In this document: piece after piece, positions 26,377 through 33,878 of the stretch
Layout: each line of letters begins with the position of its first letter
Numbering within the stretch: the first letter of the stretch is position 1
Origin: Lysobacterales bacterium
Lineage (GTDB): Bacteria; Pseudomonadota; Gammaproteobacteria; Xanthomonadales; Marinicellaceae
DNA length: 38,970 bases
Assembly (NCBI GenBank): GCA_020442635.1
Contig: JAGRJR010000027.1
Coordinates: forward strand, 1 to 38,970
Reading direction: 5' to 3'
The notes under the pieces: generated by a model
What the model saw: the letters and a program-made list of their open reading frames with translations, nothing else
What the model was told of the DNA's origin: nothing
Databases searched by the model: none
Program-made: the position numbers and the translations under genes

Positions 26377-26796
26377 TTAACGACAAGCTGGAGGTAAAAA
26401 TCTATCTTCCAAAGCAGAAGAGCATCTCCACTCAATACTACCGGCAGTAGTAGATGGCGTAAATAATATATTGTTACCTGTTAATGTTCCATCTTCAGTA
26501 TTAAACGCACAAGTAATCACGCCAGCTGCAACATTCACAGACAATACATTCTCACCAGTAATACTAGTAGATGTAGCAAGACCCGCAGACTGATTATTTG
26601 GAGCCAAACGACCTTCGCTCACATAAAACTCAGACACTGACTGCTTAGCAGCAGCAGAGATAGACATACACTCACCAGCTTTAGCTCGAACAGTATAGTC
26701 ACGATAAGCAGGAATAGCATAAGCCATCAAAATTGCGATAATCGCGATAACGATCATCAATTCGATTAATGTAAAACCTTGTTGATTTCTTTTCAT
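26377..26796 (-). CDS. Type IV major-pilin-like prepilin, copy 2
   Basis: 139-residue prepilin with leader MKRNQQG, processing site G|FTLIE and spine [20 protein letters not shown]. The head has four cysteines: GECMSI, VITCAFN, WRCSSA and PPACR. The last two form the normal C-terminal disulfide loop, and the first two may form another. A GAGG Shine-Dalgarno lies about 9 nt before the ATG at 26796, and a strong terminator follows. This fits high expression, so of the two pilins this is the better candidate for major pilin. The N-terminal third is nearly identical to pilin 1 in protein but differs at many synonymous positions. No sigma-54 site was found by eye. Confidence 0.93.
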   Translation of the reverse strand: MKRNQQGFTLIELMIVIAIIAILMAYAIPAYRDYTVRAKAGECMSISAAAKQSVSEFYVSEGRLAPNNQSAGLATSTSITGENVLSVNVAAGVITCAFNTEDGTLTGNNILFTPSTTAGSIEWRCSSALEDRFLPPACR

Positions 26797-26973
26797 TTCA
26801 ATTTACCTCAAAAAAAATATAGTTATTAAATTCATCCATGTGGTTAGATTATTTGATTCGTTTACAAGAAACAAGCATTCGGCTTTTATTTTTGAACACC
26901 GTCACATTTTTAACGCAATAAAACCTTCAAAAACCACAGTCAGTAATTAATTGCCCCCTTCATTTTTAACTAC

Positions 26974-26988
26974 TGACACTAATTGTCA
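26974..26988. promoter_or_regulatory. Small palindrome in the pilin 2 / sulfotransferase divergent gap
   Basis: TGACA (26974-26978) and TGTCA (26984-26988) are inverted around CTAAT. The site lies 178 nt upstream of pilin 2 and 79 nt upstream of the sulfotransferase gene, where a regulator could bind. Short palindromes occur by chance, so this is tentative. Confidence 0.25.
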
Positions 26989-27066
26989 CTAATCACACCT
27001 GTGCCAGTCATTAATGATGCATGATACAATGAAAACATCCAGTGCATTGATATATTATAACAAAAC

Positions 27067-27939
27067 ATGAGTACAACTTGGCTCTCTTCTAGTGATTTAA
27101 CAAATTTTTTCATTAACAAGAAAATACTGTCTGCTGTTATTAAGCCAACCTCTTATAACAAAAATACAGATATATGTTGCTTTTCTCATATACCCAAAAC
27201 AGCTGGCACCAGTTTAGAAACTGTCATCGCCAAGAATTACAAAGTCTCTGACACTTTACACGTCAATGCACCTGACCTGAATGAACAACCCAAAGTCATC
27301 AGGTTAAAGAAACACTTACCCAGGTTTATTTGCGGCCATCACCCCCTACATGGCCAGCTTTATCAATTGATACAAAAAGTGCCCATTTTCCACTTCACAC
27401 AATTGCGAGACCCATTGGACCGCGTGCTTTCATATTATAATTATGTCAAAGGGAAGACAGACCATCCTATGCATGGATATACCAAGGATGGTTCGATAAT
27501 CCATTTTTTGCTCAAAAATCCATCTCCTGAATTATGCAATGGCCAAAGCAAACGCTTCAGTGGATATTTACATTCTGGTTTAGCCACTGACGACCAACTT
27601 TTTACTGAATCACGTGATGCACTGATTACTTGCTTTTCCTTGGTGCTGACAACTTGCCTGTTTGATGAAAGTTTGTTATTGCTGAAAAAAAGGTTAGGAC
27701 TCAGTGATGTGTTTTATCAAAGGGAAAATGTGTCGCAAAAATTCATTGATAAGCAATCGCTTGATGATGCCACTTTAAACTTTATCTTGGAAAACAATCA
27801 GGCCGACATGCAGTTGTTCGAATGGGCTAAAAACCAATGCCAGATTTTAATAGCTAATGAATTGACAGCCGAAACGATCCAACGATTCAGAAGTGACAAT
27901 CAAACTTGGCAACAACTGATTAACTCACAGTCTGAATGA
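27067..27939 (+). CDS. Sulfotransferase family protein (Sulfotransfer_2-like)
   Basis: 290-residue PAPS-dependent sulfotransferase. The 5'-phosphosulfate loop is FSHIPKTAGTSL (residues 39-50). The 3'-phosphate motif FTQLRDPLDRVLSYYNYV (110-127) is complete, with R, D/P and S in place, so the enzyme should be active. GHHPLHGQLY between them fits the glycan sulfotransferase family (heparan and chondroitin type). It has no membrane segment or signal peptide. It resembles the partial sulfotransferase at the left edge of the window in the first motif and in layout. It is transcribed divergently from pilin 2 and ends in a hairpin shared with the convergent propeller gene. Acceptor unknown. Confidence 0.87.
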   Translation: MSTTWLSSSDLTNFFINKKILSAVIKPTSYNKNTDICCFSHIPKTAGTSLETVIAKNYKVSDTLHVNAPDLNEQPKVIRLKKHLPRFICGHHPLHGQLYQLIQKVPIFHFTQLRDPLDRVLSYYNYVKGKTDHPMHGYTKDGSIIHFLLKNPSPELCNGQSKRFSGYLHSGLATDDQLFTESRDALITCFSLVLTTCLFDESLLLLKKRLGLSDVFYQRENVSQKFIDKQSLDDATLNFILENNQADMQLFEWAKNQCQILIANELTAETIQRFRSDNQTWQQLINSQSE

Positions 27940-27953
27940 CTTCAGACTGTGAG
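27924..27953. terminator. Hairpin at the convergent 3' ends (possible bidirectional terminator)
   Basis: CTCACAGTCTGAA (27924-27936) and TTCAGACTGTGAG (27941-27953) form a perfect 13-bp stem with a TGAC loop. The stem begins inside the last codons of the sulfotransferase, and the loop contains its TGA stop. There is no T-run on either side, so it may be a 3'-end stabiliser rather than a classic terminator. Confidence 0.6.
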
Positions 27954-27966
27954 CTGATTACTGACA

Positions 27967-30900
27967 TCAATACAGCCAAGGCGCTCCTATAGCCTGTAAC
28001 TTCCGCTCAAATTCTGGCAATCTGTTTTCTATGATTGGTAGCAGTTCAGCGGAGATACTTGCCAATTCTTTTTCAGCAATGGTTAGACTTTTCTGGTGGG
28101 TTGCTGTGGGGCCATAGGTTGACAAGCCGGTACCAATACTGGCGGCAAACAAACGATCGCCCACTGTAACATGTGTTTTTTCACCGATTTGTTGTTTTGC
28201 CGGACTCCCATTCATGCGTTTGTTAATAGCTTGCAATGCTTGACTAATTGCTAATAACTCGGCATCAAGCACACCGTGCTCGGTCAAACTACGTGCCAAT
28301 GATTTTTCTAACATTTGTGCGCGTTTAATGGCCTCCGTCAATTTTTTATTGGTCACCGCCGCTTGATCCTGAGCAGCACTTACCTGTTGCCAGAAAGCAA
28401 ACACTTTGTCCATCGCCGCACCCTCAAGCGCACCTTGATACAGTCTATTGACCTTAAATTCTTGAGGTTCAGACAATTGAGCAATCTTGCCATTGACTTC
28501 CTGGCTCAAAGATACGGTGTATTTTCCTGGCACTACCAGCATACCACTGTCACCATCTGATAAGAAACCACCACCCTGTCCCAAAACACCAAAAGCAGGA
28601 TAGCGCAAATCCCAAGCCACTTGGTTCATGCCTTTTTTATTGCTGCCGGCAACACGACGAACCACATTGCCTTGTGCATTTTTCACGGTTAACCAAACCT
28701 TAGCCTCAACTTCATTAACCTCAACGTCCAAAGCATCCCAACCTGGAAACGGCACATCTTCACTGTCTTTAATGACTTTCTTTTCCTTTTCCTGGCGTTT
28801 TTGTTTGGCTGTTTGCAAACTCTCTGGCAGGTAATAATTGAACACAGCACCAAAGGGTGGATTTTTTGCGGTAAAAAAGGCATCACCTTGTGAGGCTTTT
28901 TCATCAGACCCCAAAACGCTGCGCTGCATGTACCATAAGGCATCTTTAACCGGGAATAATTTCGACTGTTTGACTTGCTCCATATTTATATGGCGCAGGA
29001 ACGAATAATCATCAAGCACATAAAAACCGCGACCAAAGGTGGCCGCCACTAAATCATTTTCTCTTTTTTGGATTGCCAGATCTCTGATGGCTATGGTTGG
29101 CATCCCACCATTTAGTTTGTGCCATTTTTGTCCACCATTTTGTGTCACATACAAACCAAATTCAGTGCCTGCAAACATCAAATCCGCATCAACATGATCC
29201 TGAACCACCCGCCAAACCAGATTTGTATCATCAATTCCTGAGTTCAAACCCTTCCAGGATTTACCTCGATTGGTACTGACCAGTAAATAGGGTTTGTAGT
29301 CACCATATTTATGATTATCCAAGGCCACATAGACGGTATTGGCATCATGCAAATCAGCTTTGATGTCATTAACAAATGCTGTATCAGGCACACCTGGCAA
29401 GGTGCCAACATTTATTTTTTTCCAGCTTTTTCCACCATCTTCAGTTACCTGGATAATACCATCATCTGTACCTATATAAATCAGCCCTTCTTGTTGAGGC
29501 GATTCAGTAACAGAAGTGATGGTGTTGTAATTACTCATGGCCAACACATCCCAAGGCATGTCCCAGCTTTGCTTCCTACCCATTATGGGTAACTCGATGC
29601 GTTTCTGATTTTTGGTTAAGTCATCAGAAATTGCTATCCAACTGTCGCCCCGGTCTTCTGAAACCCACAAACGTTGGGAAGCAAAATACAATCGGGTGGA
29701 TTTATGCGGACTGACCAATATTGGGGCATCCCAATTAAATCTTTCAGCAGGTTCTCCTTCATCAGGTTGAGGCTGAATATACACCAATTCACCGGTGGTT
29801 TTATCAACTCTTACAAGATTTCCTTGTTGCCATTCAGCATATACAATATCGGGATTACCTGGTTCTGTCGCAGGTTGGTGTCCATCACCAAACAGCACAA
29901 CATACCAATCAGAATTTCTTATACCGTGTACATTATCCGTCCTCGAGGGACCTCCCTGGGTATTGTTATCCTGGGTGCCACCATAAATATGATAAAAAGG
30001 TTCTGCATCATCAACAGCCACTTTATAAAACTGAGTCACTGGCAAATTGGCTATAAACTTCCAGGATTTCGTCAAATCAAAACTCTCATATAACCCACCG
30101 TCATTACCAACCAATAGATAGTTAGGATCATCTGACTTAAATGCAATGGCATGGTTGTCTACATGTTTGTTTTGCTCATTCATCTGATAATAATTTTTTC
30201 CACCATCGTCTGAAATGATCATGTTGTTGTTCATTAAATACAGTCGATCATAATGATGTGGTGATGCATACAACTCCTGATAATAATGAGGACCGGTTGC
30301 CCCAGCTACTGCATCAGATTGTTTAACCCACGAAGCACCTTGATCAAATGACTTGTAGATACCACCTGTTCGACGTTCAAGCTCAATAGCTGCATAAATT
30401 TCATCAGGCTTTTGGGGTGATATAGCCAATCCAATTTTACCCATTGGACCAGTTGGCAATCCATTACCAAGTTTCTGCCAATGTTCACCACCATCTTCAG
30501 ATTTATAGATGGCAGTTTCAGTACCACCTCCCATATAAGCCGCAACCGTTCTGTGTCGCTGCCATGTTGCAGCATACAAACGATCAGGGTTTCTTGGGTC
30601 CATCACAACATCGGTGGCACCAGTCCATTTATCATCACCGAGCACACGTTTCCAGTTTTTACCACCATCAATGGTTTTGTACAAACCACGTTGACCACCC
30701 TTAGACCACAATGGCCCTTGTGCAGCCACCCACAAAGTATTGCTGTCCTCTGGATGAATCACCACAGTTGAAATATGTTCAGACTCTTTCAGGCCTTTGT
30801 TGTTCCAGCTTTGACCACCATCCTCACTTAAATAGAGGCCATCGCCAAAACTGATATGGCGTCCTCCAACATTTTCACCGGTGCCAACCCAAATTCTTTG

Positions 30901-31206
30901 GCTGTTGCTCGGATCAATGGTCACGCTGCCTATCGAATAGACTTTTTGGCGATCAAACAGCGGCGTCCAAGTGGTACCTGCATTGGTTGTTTTCCAAACG
31001 CCACCTGAAGCCACACCAACATACCATACATTTTCATTGTTCTGATCAATGGCTATGTCCGCTATCCTGCCTGACATCAAGGCTGGTCCTATACTGCGCA
31101 GGGTAATTCCTGCATAATAATCTTCTGACTTTGCTTTTTCTTCTTTTGCCAACAACCAACAGGTATGAAAAATCAGTAAGGTGGTAATCAAAATATTTTT
31201 TTTCAT
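27967..31206 (-). CDS. Secreted VPS10/sortilin-like Asp-box beta-propeller protein
   Basis: A 1079-residue exported protein, often annotated as a glycosyl hydrolase of the BNR/WD40/YVTN type. The frame opens at 31233, but AGAGG stands 8 nt before the ATG at 31206, which starts a standard signal peptide (MKKNILITTLLIFHTCWLLA). Residues about 30-760 contain at least eight Asp boxes of the form S/T-x-D-x-G-x-x-W (for example SEDGGQSW, TIDGGKNW, SEDGGEHW, SEDRGDSW, TEDGGKSW), which define two propellers as in VPS10 proteins. The C-terminal 300 residues include a beta domain (VWLTVKNAQGNVVRRVAG) and a helical tail. No hydrolase catalytic set is evident. It probably acts in the periplasm or outside, on proteins or glycans. 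Confidence 0.87.
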   Translation of the reverse strand: MKKNILITTLLIFHTCWLLAKEEKAKSEDYYAGITLRSIGPALMSGRIADIAIDQNNENVWYVGVASGGVWKTTNAGTTWTPLFDRQKVYSIGSVTIDPSNSQRIWVGTGENVGGRHISFGDGLYLSEDGGQSWNNKGLKESEHISTVVIHPEDSNTLWVAAQGPLWSKGGQRGLYKTIDGGKNWKRVLGDDKWTGATDVVMDPRNPDRLYAATWQRHRTVAAYMGGGTETAIYKSEDGGEHWQKLGNGLPTGPMGKIGLAISPQKPDEIYAAIELERRTGGIYKSFDQGASWVKQSDAVAGATGPHYYQELYASPHHYDRLYLMNNNMIISDDGGKNYYQMNEQNKHVDNHAIAFKSDDPNYLLVGNDGGLYESFDLTKSWKFIANLPVTQFYKVAVDDAEPFYHIYGGTQDNNTQGGPSRTDNVHGIRNSDWYVVLFGDGHQPATEPGNPDIVYAEWQQGNLVRVDKTTGELVYIQPQPDEGEPAERFNWDAPILVSPHKSTRLYFASQRLWVSEDRGDSWIAISDDLTKNQKRIELPIMGRKQSWDMPWDVLAMSNYNTITSVTESPQQEGLIYIGTDDGIIQVTEDGGKSWKKINVGTLPGVPDTAFVNDIKADLHDANTVYVALDNHKYGDYKPYLLVSTNRGKSWKGLNSGIDDTNLVWRVVQDHVDADLMFAGTEFGLYVTQNGGQKWHKLNGGMPTIAIRDLAIQKRENDLVAATFGRGFYVLDDYSFLRHINMEQVKQSKLFPVKDALWYMQRSVLGSDEKASQGDAFFTAKNPPFGAVFNYYLPESLQTAKQKRQEKEKKVIKDSEDVPFPGWDALDVEVNEVEAKVWLTVKNAQGNVVRRVAGSNKKGMNQVAWDLRYPAFGVLGQGGGFLSDGDSGMLVVPGKYTVSLSQEVNGKIAQLSEPQEFKVNRLYQGALEGAAMDKVFAFWQQVSAAQDQAAVTNKKLTEAIKRAQMLEKSLARSLTEHGVLDAELLAISQALQAINKRMNGSPAKQQIGEKTHVTVGDRLFAASIGTGLSTYGPTATHQKSLTIAEKELASISAELLPIIENRLPEFERKLQAIGAPWLY

Positions 31207-31309
31207 GGTCATTCCTCTTTTTAATAATGGCATATTTATTTGTCTTTAGCCTTTCATTACTATACACACTACCATTTTAAAAATCAGTAGTCTATAAGTC
31301 ATATCTTGG

Positions 31310-31339
31310 TTAGTTCTTCATTCAATGATGCCTTATAAT
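31310..31339 (+). promoter_or_regulatory. Candidate promoter for yicC-gmk
   Basis: A perfect TATAAT at 31334-31339 lies 29 nt before the yicC ATG. A poor -35 (TTAGTT, 31310-31315) stands at 18-nt spacing. The -10 is convincing and the -35 is not. Confidence 0.45.
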
Positions 31340-31367
31340 AGGCCACTTATTTAAACTGAGCGTTGAT

Positions 31368-32234
31368 ATGCAATCAATGACCGCATTTGCCTCTCATGAG
31401 GCAGAAAATAAATTAGGCAAACTTTCTTGTGAGATTCGTTCGGTGAACCAACGCTTTCTTGAACTTAGTATCAAGTGCCCTGATTTTCTCCGTGCCAGTG
31501 AGAACACCTTACGTAAACTATTCAGCCAGAGCATCTCAAGGGGAAAAATTTCGGTCTTTATTCGCTTTTACCCTAATGATGATACCAGCCTGACTGAATT
31601 AACGGTGAATCATGCCCTGGTTAAACAACTCAACACCTGTGCTTCATCCATTGAAAATAAACATCAAATGATGAATGATGTGGCAGTCGCCCAAATACTA
31701 AACTGGCCAGATGTAGTAGTTCAACAACCTTCTGATACTTCAGCTCTCAGTCAGTTCTCAGTTGAACTGACTAAAACTTGTATTGACAAATTTATCAATT
31801 CAAGAAGACGTGAAGGCCTTGAAATGAAAAATATCCTGCAAGACAAGATTGACACCATCCAACATCTGACTGAGGAAATCAGAACCTACATTCCCCAAAT
31901 TAACGAACACTTAAAAAGTCGCCTACTTACAAAACTTGAAGACATGAAGTTAGAAGTCGATAATGAACGGTTTGAACAGGAAATCGCTTTCCAATTGCAA
32001 AAAATCGACATCACTGAGGAGTTAGATCGTCTTGATGCCCATGTGAAAGAGTTTAATCGAGTCCTACAAATAGATGAACCAGTCGGCAGAAGACTTGATT
32101 TTTTAACCCAGGAACTTAATCGTGAATCCAATACCATTGGATCCAAGTCTGCCAGCATTAAAACATCTAATGCCAGCATTGACCTCAAGGTAACCATCGA
32201 ACAAATTCGTGAACAGATACAGAATATTGAATAA
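31368..32234 (+). CDS. yicC: YicC family endoribonuclease
   Basis: 288 residues, the normal length. It starts with MQSMTAFASHEAENKLGKLS and EIRSVNQRFLEL, the conserved YicC_N opening. It ends with the DUF1732 block: EQEIAFQLQKIDITEELDRL, GRRLDFLTQELNRESNTIGSK (in part) and EQIREQIQNIE. YicC proteins are endoribonucleases that in E. coli affect small-RNA decay. The gene is followed after 2 nt by gmk, a pairing seen in many bacteria, so the two are cotranscribed. Nothing is unusual except that the gmk neighbours rpoZ and spoT are absent downstream. Confidence 0.96.
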   Translation: MQSMTAFASHEAENKLGKLSCEIRSVNQRFLELSIKCPDFLRASENTLRKLFSQSISRGKISVFIRFYPNDDTSLTELTVNHALVKQLNTCASSIENKHQMMNDVAVAQILNWPDVVVQQPSDTSALSQFSVELTKTCIDKFINSRRREGLEMKNILQDKIDTIQHLTEEIRTYIPQINEHLKSRLLTKLEDMKLEVDNERFEQEIAFQLQKIDITEELDRLDAHVKEFNRVLQIDEPVGRRLDFLTQELNRESNTIGSKSASIKTSNASIDLKVTIEQIREQIQNIE

Positions 32235-32236
32235 CC

Positions 32237-32860
32237 ATGAATAAGCAACTTATTGGCACATTATTTATTGTCTCTGCACCATCTGGAACAGGGAAAACAT
32301 CGTTGGTTAACGCCCTGGTTCGTGATACCAACCATTTAAAATTATCCATATCTCACACCACCAGAAAAGCACGCCCTAAAGAAATAGATGGTTATAACTA
32401 CCATTTCATCAGTGAAAAAAAATTCAAACAAATGGAATTAGCTGGTGTATTTATGGAATCAGCCAATGTGTTTGGCAACCATTATGGTACATCTCAAGAT
32501 GCCGTACAAAAAATGTTGGACGAAGGTCACGACGTGGTACTAGAAATTGATTGGCAAGGTGCTGAGCAAATCAAAAAGCGTTTTCCTGAATCCATCAGTA
32601 TTTTTATCTTGCCCCCCAGTATAGCTGCCTTGCAGGAACGCCTTGAAGGTCGTGGCCAGGATTCATCAGAAGTGATTGCACATCGCATGGAAAAAGCCAT
32701 TGCTGAATTAAAACACTACCACAAAGCAGATTATCTGGTTGTAAATGATGACTTTGAAGAAGCACTTAAAAGTTTAAAAGCCATAGTCAAAGCCAATCGA
32801 ATGACTACCGCCAAACAACAATTCATCAATCATCATTTACTGAAAAAATTGATCAATTAA
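32237..32860 (+). CDS. gmk: Guanylate kinase
   Basis: Phosphorylates GMP to GDP with ATP in the cytoplasm; essential for guanine nucleotide synthesis. The 207 residues contain the P-loop FIVSAPSGTGKTSL (GTGKTS at 17-22), the GMP-binding ISHTTRKARPKEIDGYNYHF, VLEIDWQGAEQIKKRFPESI and the lid IFILPPSIAALQERLEGRGQ. All match bacterial guanylate kinase over its full length. It lies 2 nt after yicC. The next gene is convergent, 15 nt away, and no clear intrinsic terminator lies between. Confidence 0.97.
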   Translation: MNKQLIGTLFIVSAPSGTGKTSLVNALVRDTNHLKLSISHTTRKARPKEIDGYNYHFISEKKFKQMELAGVFMESANVFGNHYGTSQDAVQKMLDEGHDVVLEIDWQGAEQIKKRFPESISIFILPPSIAALQERLEGRGQDSSEVIAHRMEKAIAELKHYHKADYLVVNDDFEEALKSLKAIVKANRMTTAKQQFINHHLLKKLIN

Positions 32861-32875
32861 TTATGGGGCAGTTTA

Positions 32876-33814
32876 TTAAGTTTGGTTTTTAACAAACTCA
32901 TAGAAGTGACCCACATTGTGCTTTCCCTGGTAAGTCATTTCACCGTGATTTTCTAATGACAATCCCGCCGCAATAAATGGCTGATACCACTCAGTATCAT
33001 TCATCAGCTTCTGAGACACATCTAACATATCTTGAGCTCTTGCTTTGGCAAACAAATGCGACTTTGCAAATTGCCCAACTTTTACCCTTTGATTCTTTAA
33101 ATCCGCATTCCTTATTTGCAACATTTGATACATCATTTTGCCCCATGTATTAAATAGATTTTGAGATTTAAAATGATGTTGCTCGCTCATAGCTTGAAGA
33201 CATTGTTGCAGATTGTTTTTAAAATGATTGGTAGATATTTTATTTCTAGAAAAATTTAGTAACAAGTCAAAAGCTTTGAGAGTATCAAGGTAATTAAAAA
33301 TTTGTTGTTCTATCTCCATATACTCTAACATGGCAGTGTTGGGTGAATGCGCAATAAAAACCAATCTTCCACAGGCTTTTAATTTTTGCACTATGTTCGT
33401 AGCTGCCTGTTCCGTATCACAATACTCAATACCATATTGGCTAACGATTAAATCAAAAGTACCTGGTACAGTTGTCGCCATACTTTCAACAAAGCAATTA
33501 CCTATGAAATTTATTTGGTTAATGTGAACTTTTTTTTGTGGAAAAGCATTAAGCAGCCGACTGGGTTTAATATCAGAGGCGTCTACAGCAACCACATCCA
33601 CAGCAATATGGTGTTTCTCAGCTATTTCGGACAAAAGAAGAGCGACAGCCCCATTACCTGTACAAACATCTAAAATTTTTAGTTGCGGCAGTCCTGATAA
33701 AAGCACAGTTTTCCAGTACTCGTACAGTTCTCCATCATAATTTTCTTTAAAATCAGCTGGAAGAGAGGTCAGTGCGCCGGTTTTCCAATATTCGGACCAA
33801 TGTTGTTTCGACAT
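32876..33814 (-). CDS. Class I SAM-dependent methyltransferase
   Basis: A 312-residue cytoplasmic methyltransferase. Motif I is ILDVCTGNGAVALLLSE, motif II-like VDVVAVDASDIKPSR, and post-motif FDLIVSQYGIEYCDTEQ. Then comes KLKACGRLVFIAHSPN, the standard strand 5 region. The N-terminus SKQHWSEYWKTGALTSLPAD is like a family of small-molecule methyltransferases, and the C-terminal half is helical and lacks a known name. The gene lies between convergent gmk and the terminator of the TonB receptor gene, so it needs its own promoter or readthrough. Substrate is unknown. Confidence 0.82.
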   Translation of the reverse strand: MSKQHWSEYWKTGALTSLPADFKENYDGELYEYWKTVLLSGLPQLKILDVCTGNGAVALLLSEIAEKHHIAVDVVAVDASDIKPSRLLNAFPQKKVHINQINFIGNCFVESMATTVPGTFDLIVSQYGIEYCDTEQAATNIVQKLKACGRLVFIAHSPNTAMLEYMEIEQQIFNYLDTLKAFDLLLNFSRNKISTNHFKNNLQQCLQAMSEQHHFKSQNLFNTWGKMMYQMLQIRNADLKNQRVKVGQFAKSHLFAKARAQDMLDVSQKLMNDTEWYQPFIAAGLSLENHGEMTYQGKHNVGHFYEFVKNQT

Positions 33815-33829
33815 ATTTTTTATTTCAAT

Positions 33830-33857
33830 AAAAAAGGCGTACCGAAGTACGCCTTTT
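33830..33857 (-). terminator. Intrinsic terminator with a UUCG tetraloop, after the TonB receptor gene
   Basis: On the minus strand, AAAAGGCGTAC and GTACGCCTTTT form an 11-bp stem around TTCG, closed by a C-G pair, the very stable C(UUCG)G loop. It starts 22 nt after the receptor's stop codon and ends in T-rich sequence. The symmetrical A and T arms also allow function in the other direction. Confidence 0.92.
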
Positions 33858-33878
33858 CTCAGTTTATCAAACTTAATA

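Noticed and set aside
26797..27066. Sigma-54 promoter upstream of pilin 2
   Set aside because: No GG-N10-GC pair with the right context was found on the minus strand.
29097..30771. Many plus-strand frames of 60-139 codons opposite the propeller gene
   Set aside because: They lie antisense to a clear exported protein with repeated Asp boxes and have no recognisable motif or Shine-Dalgarno.
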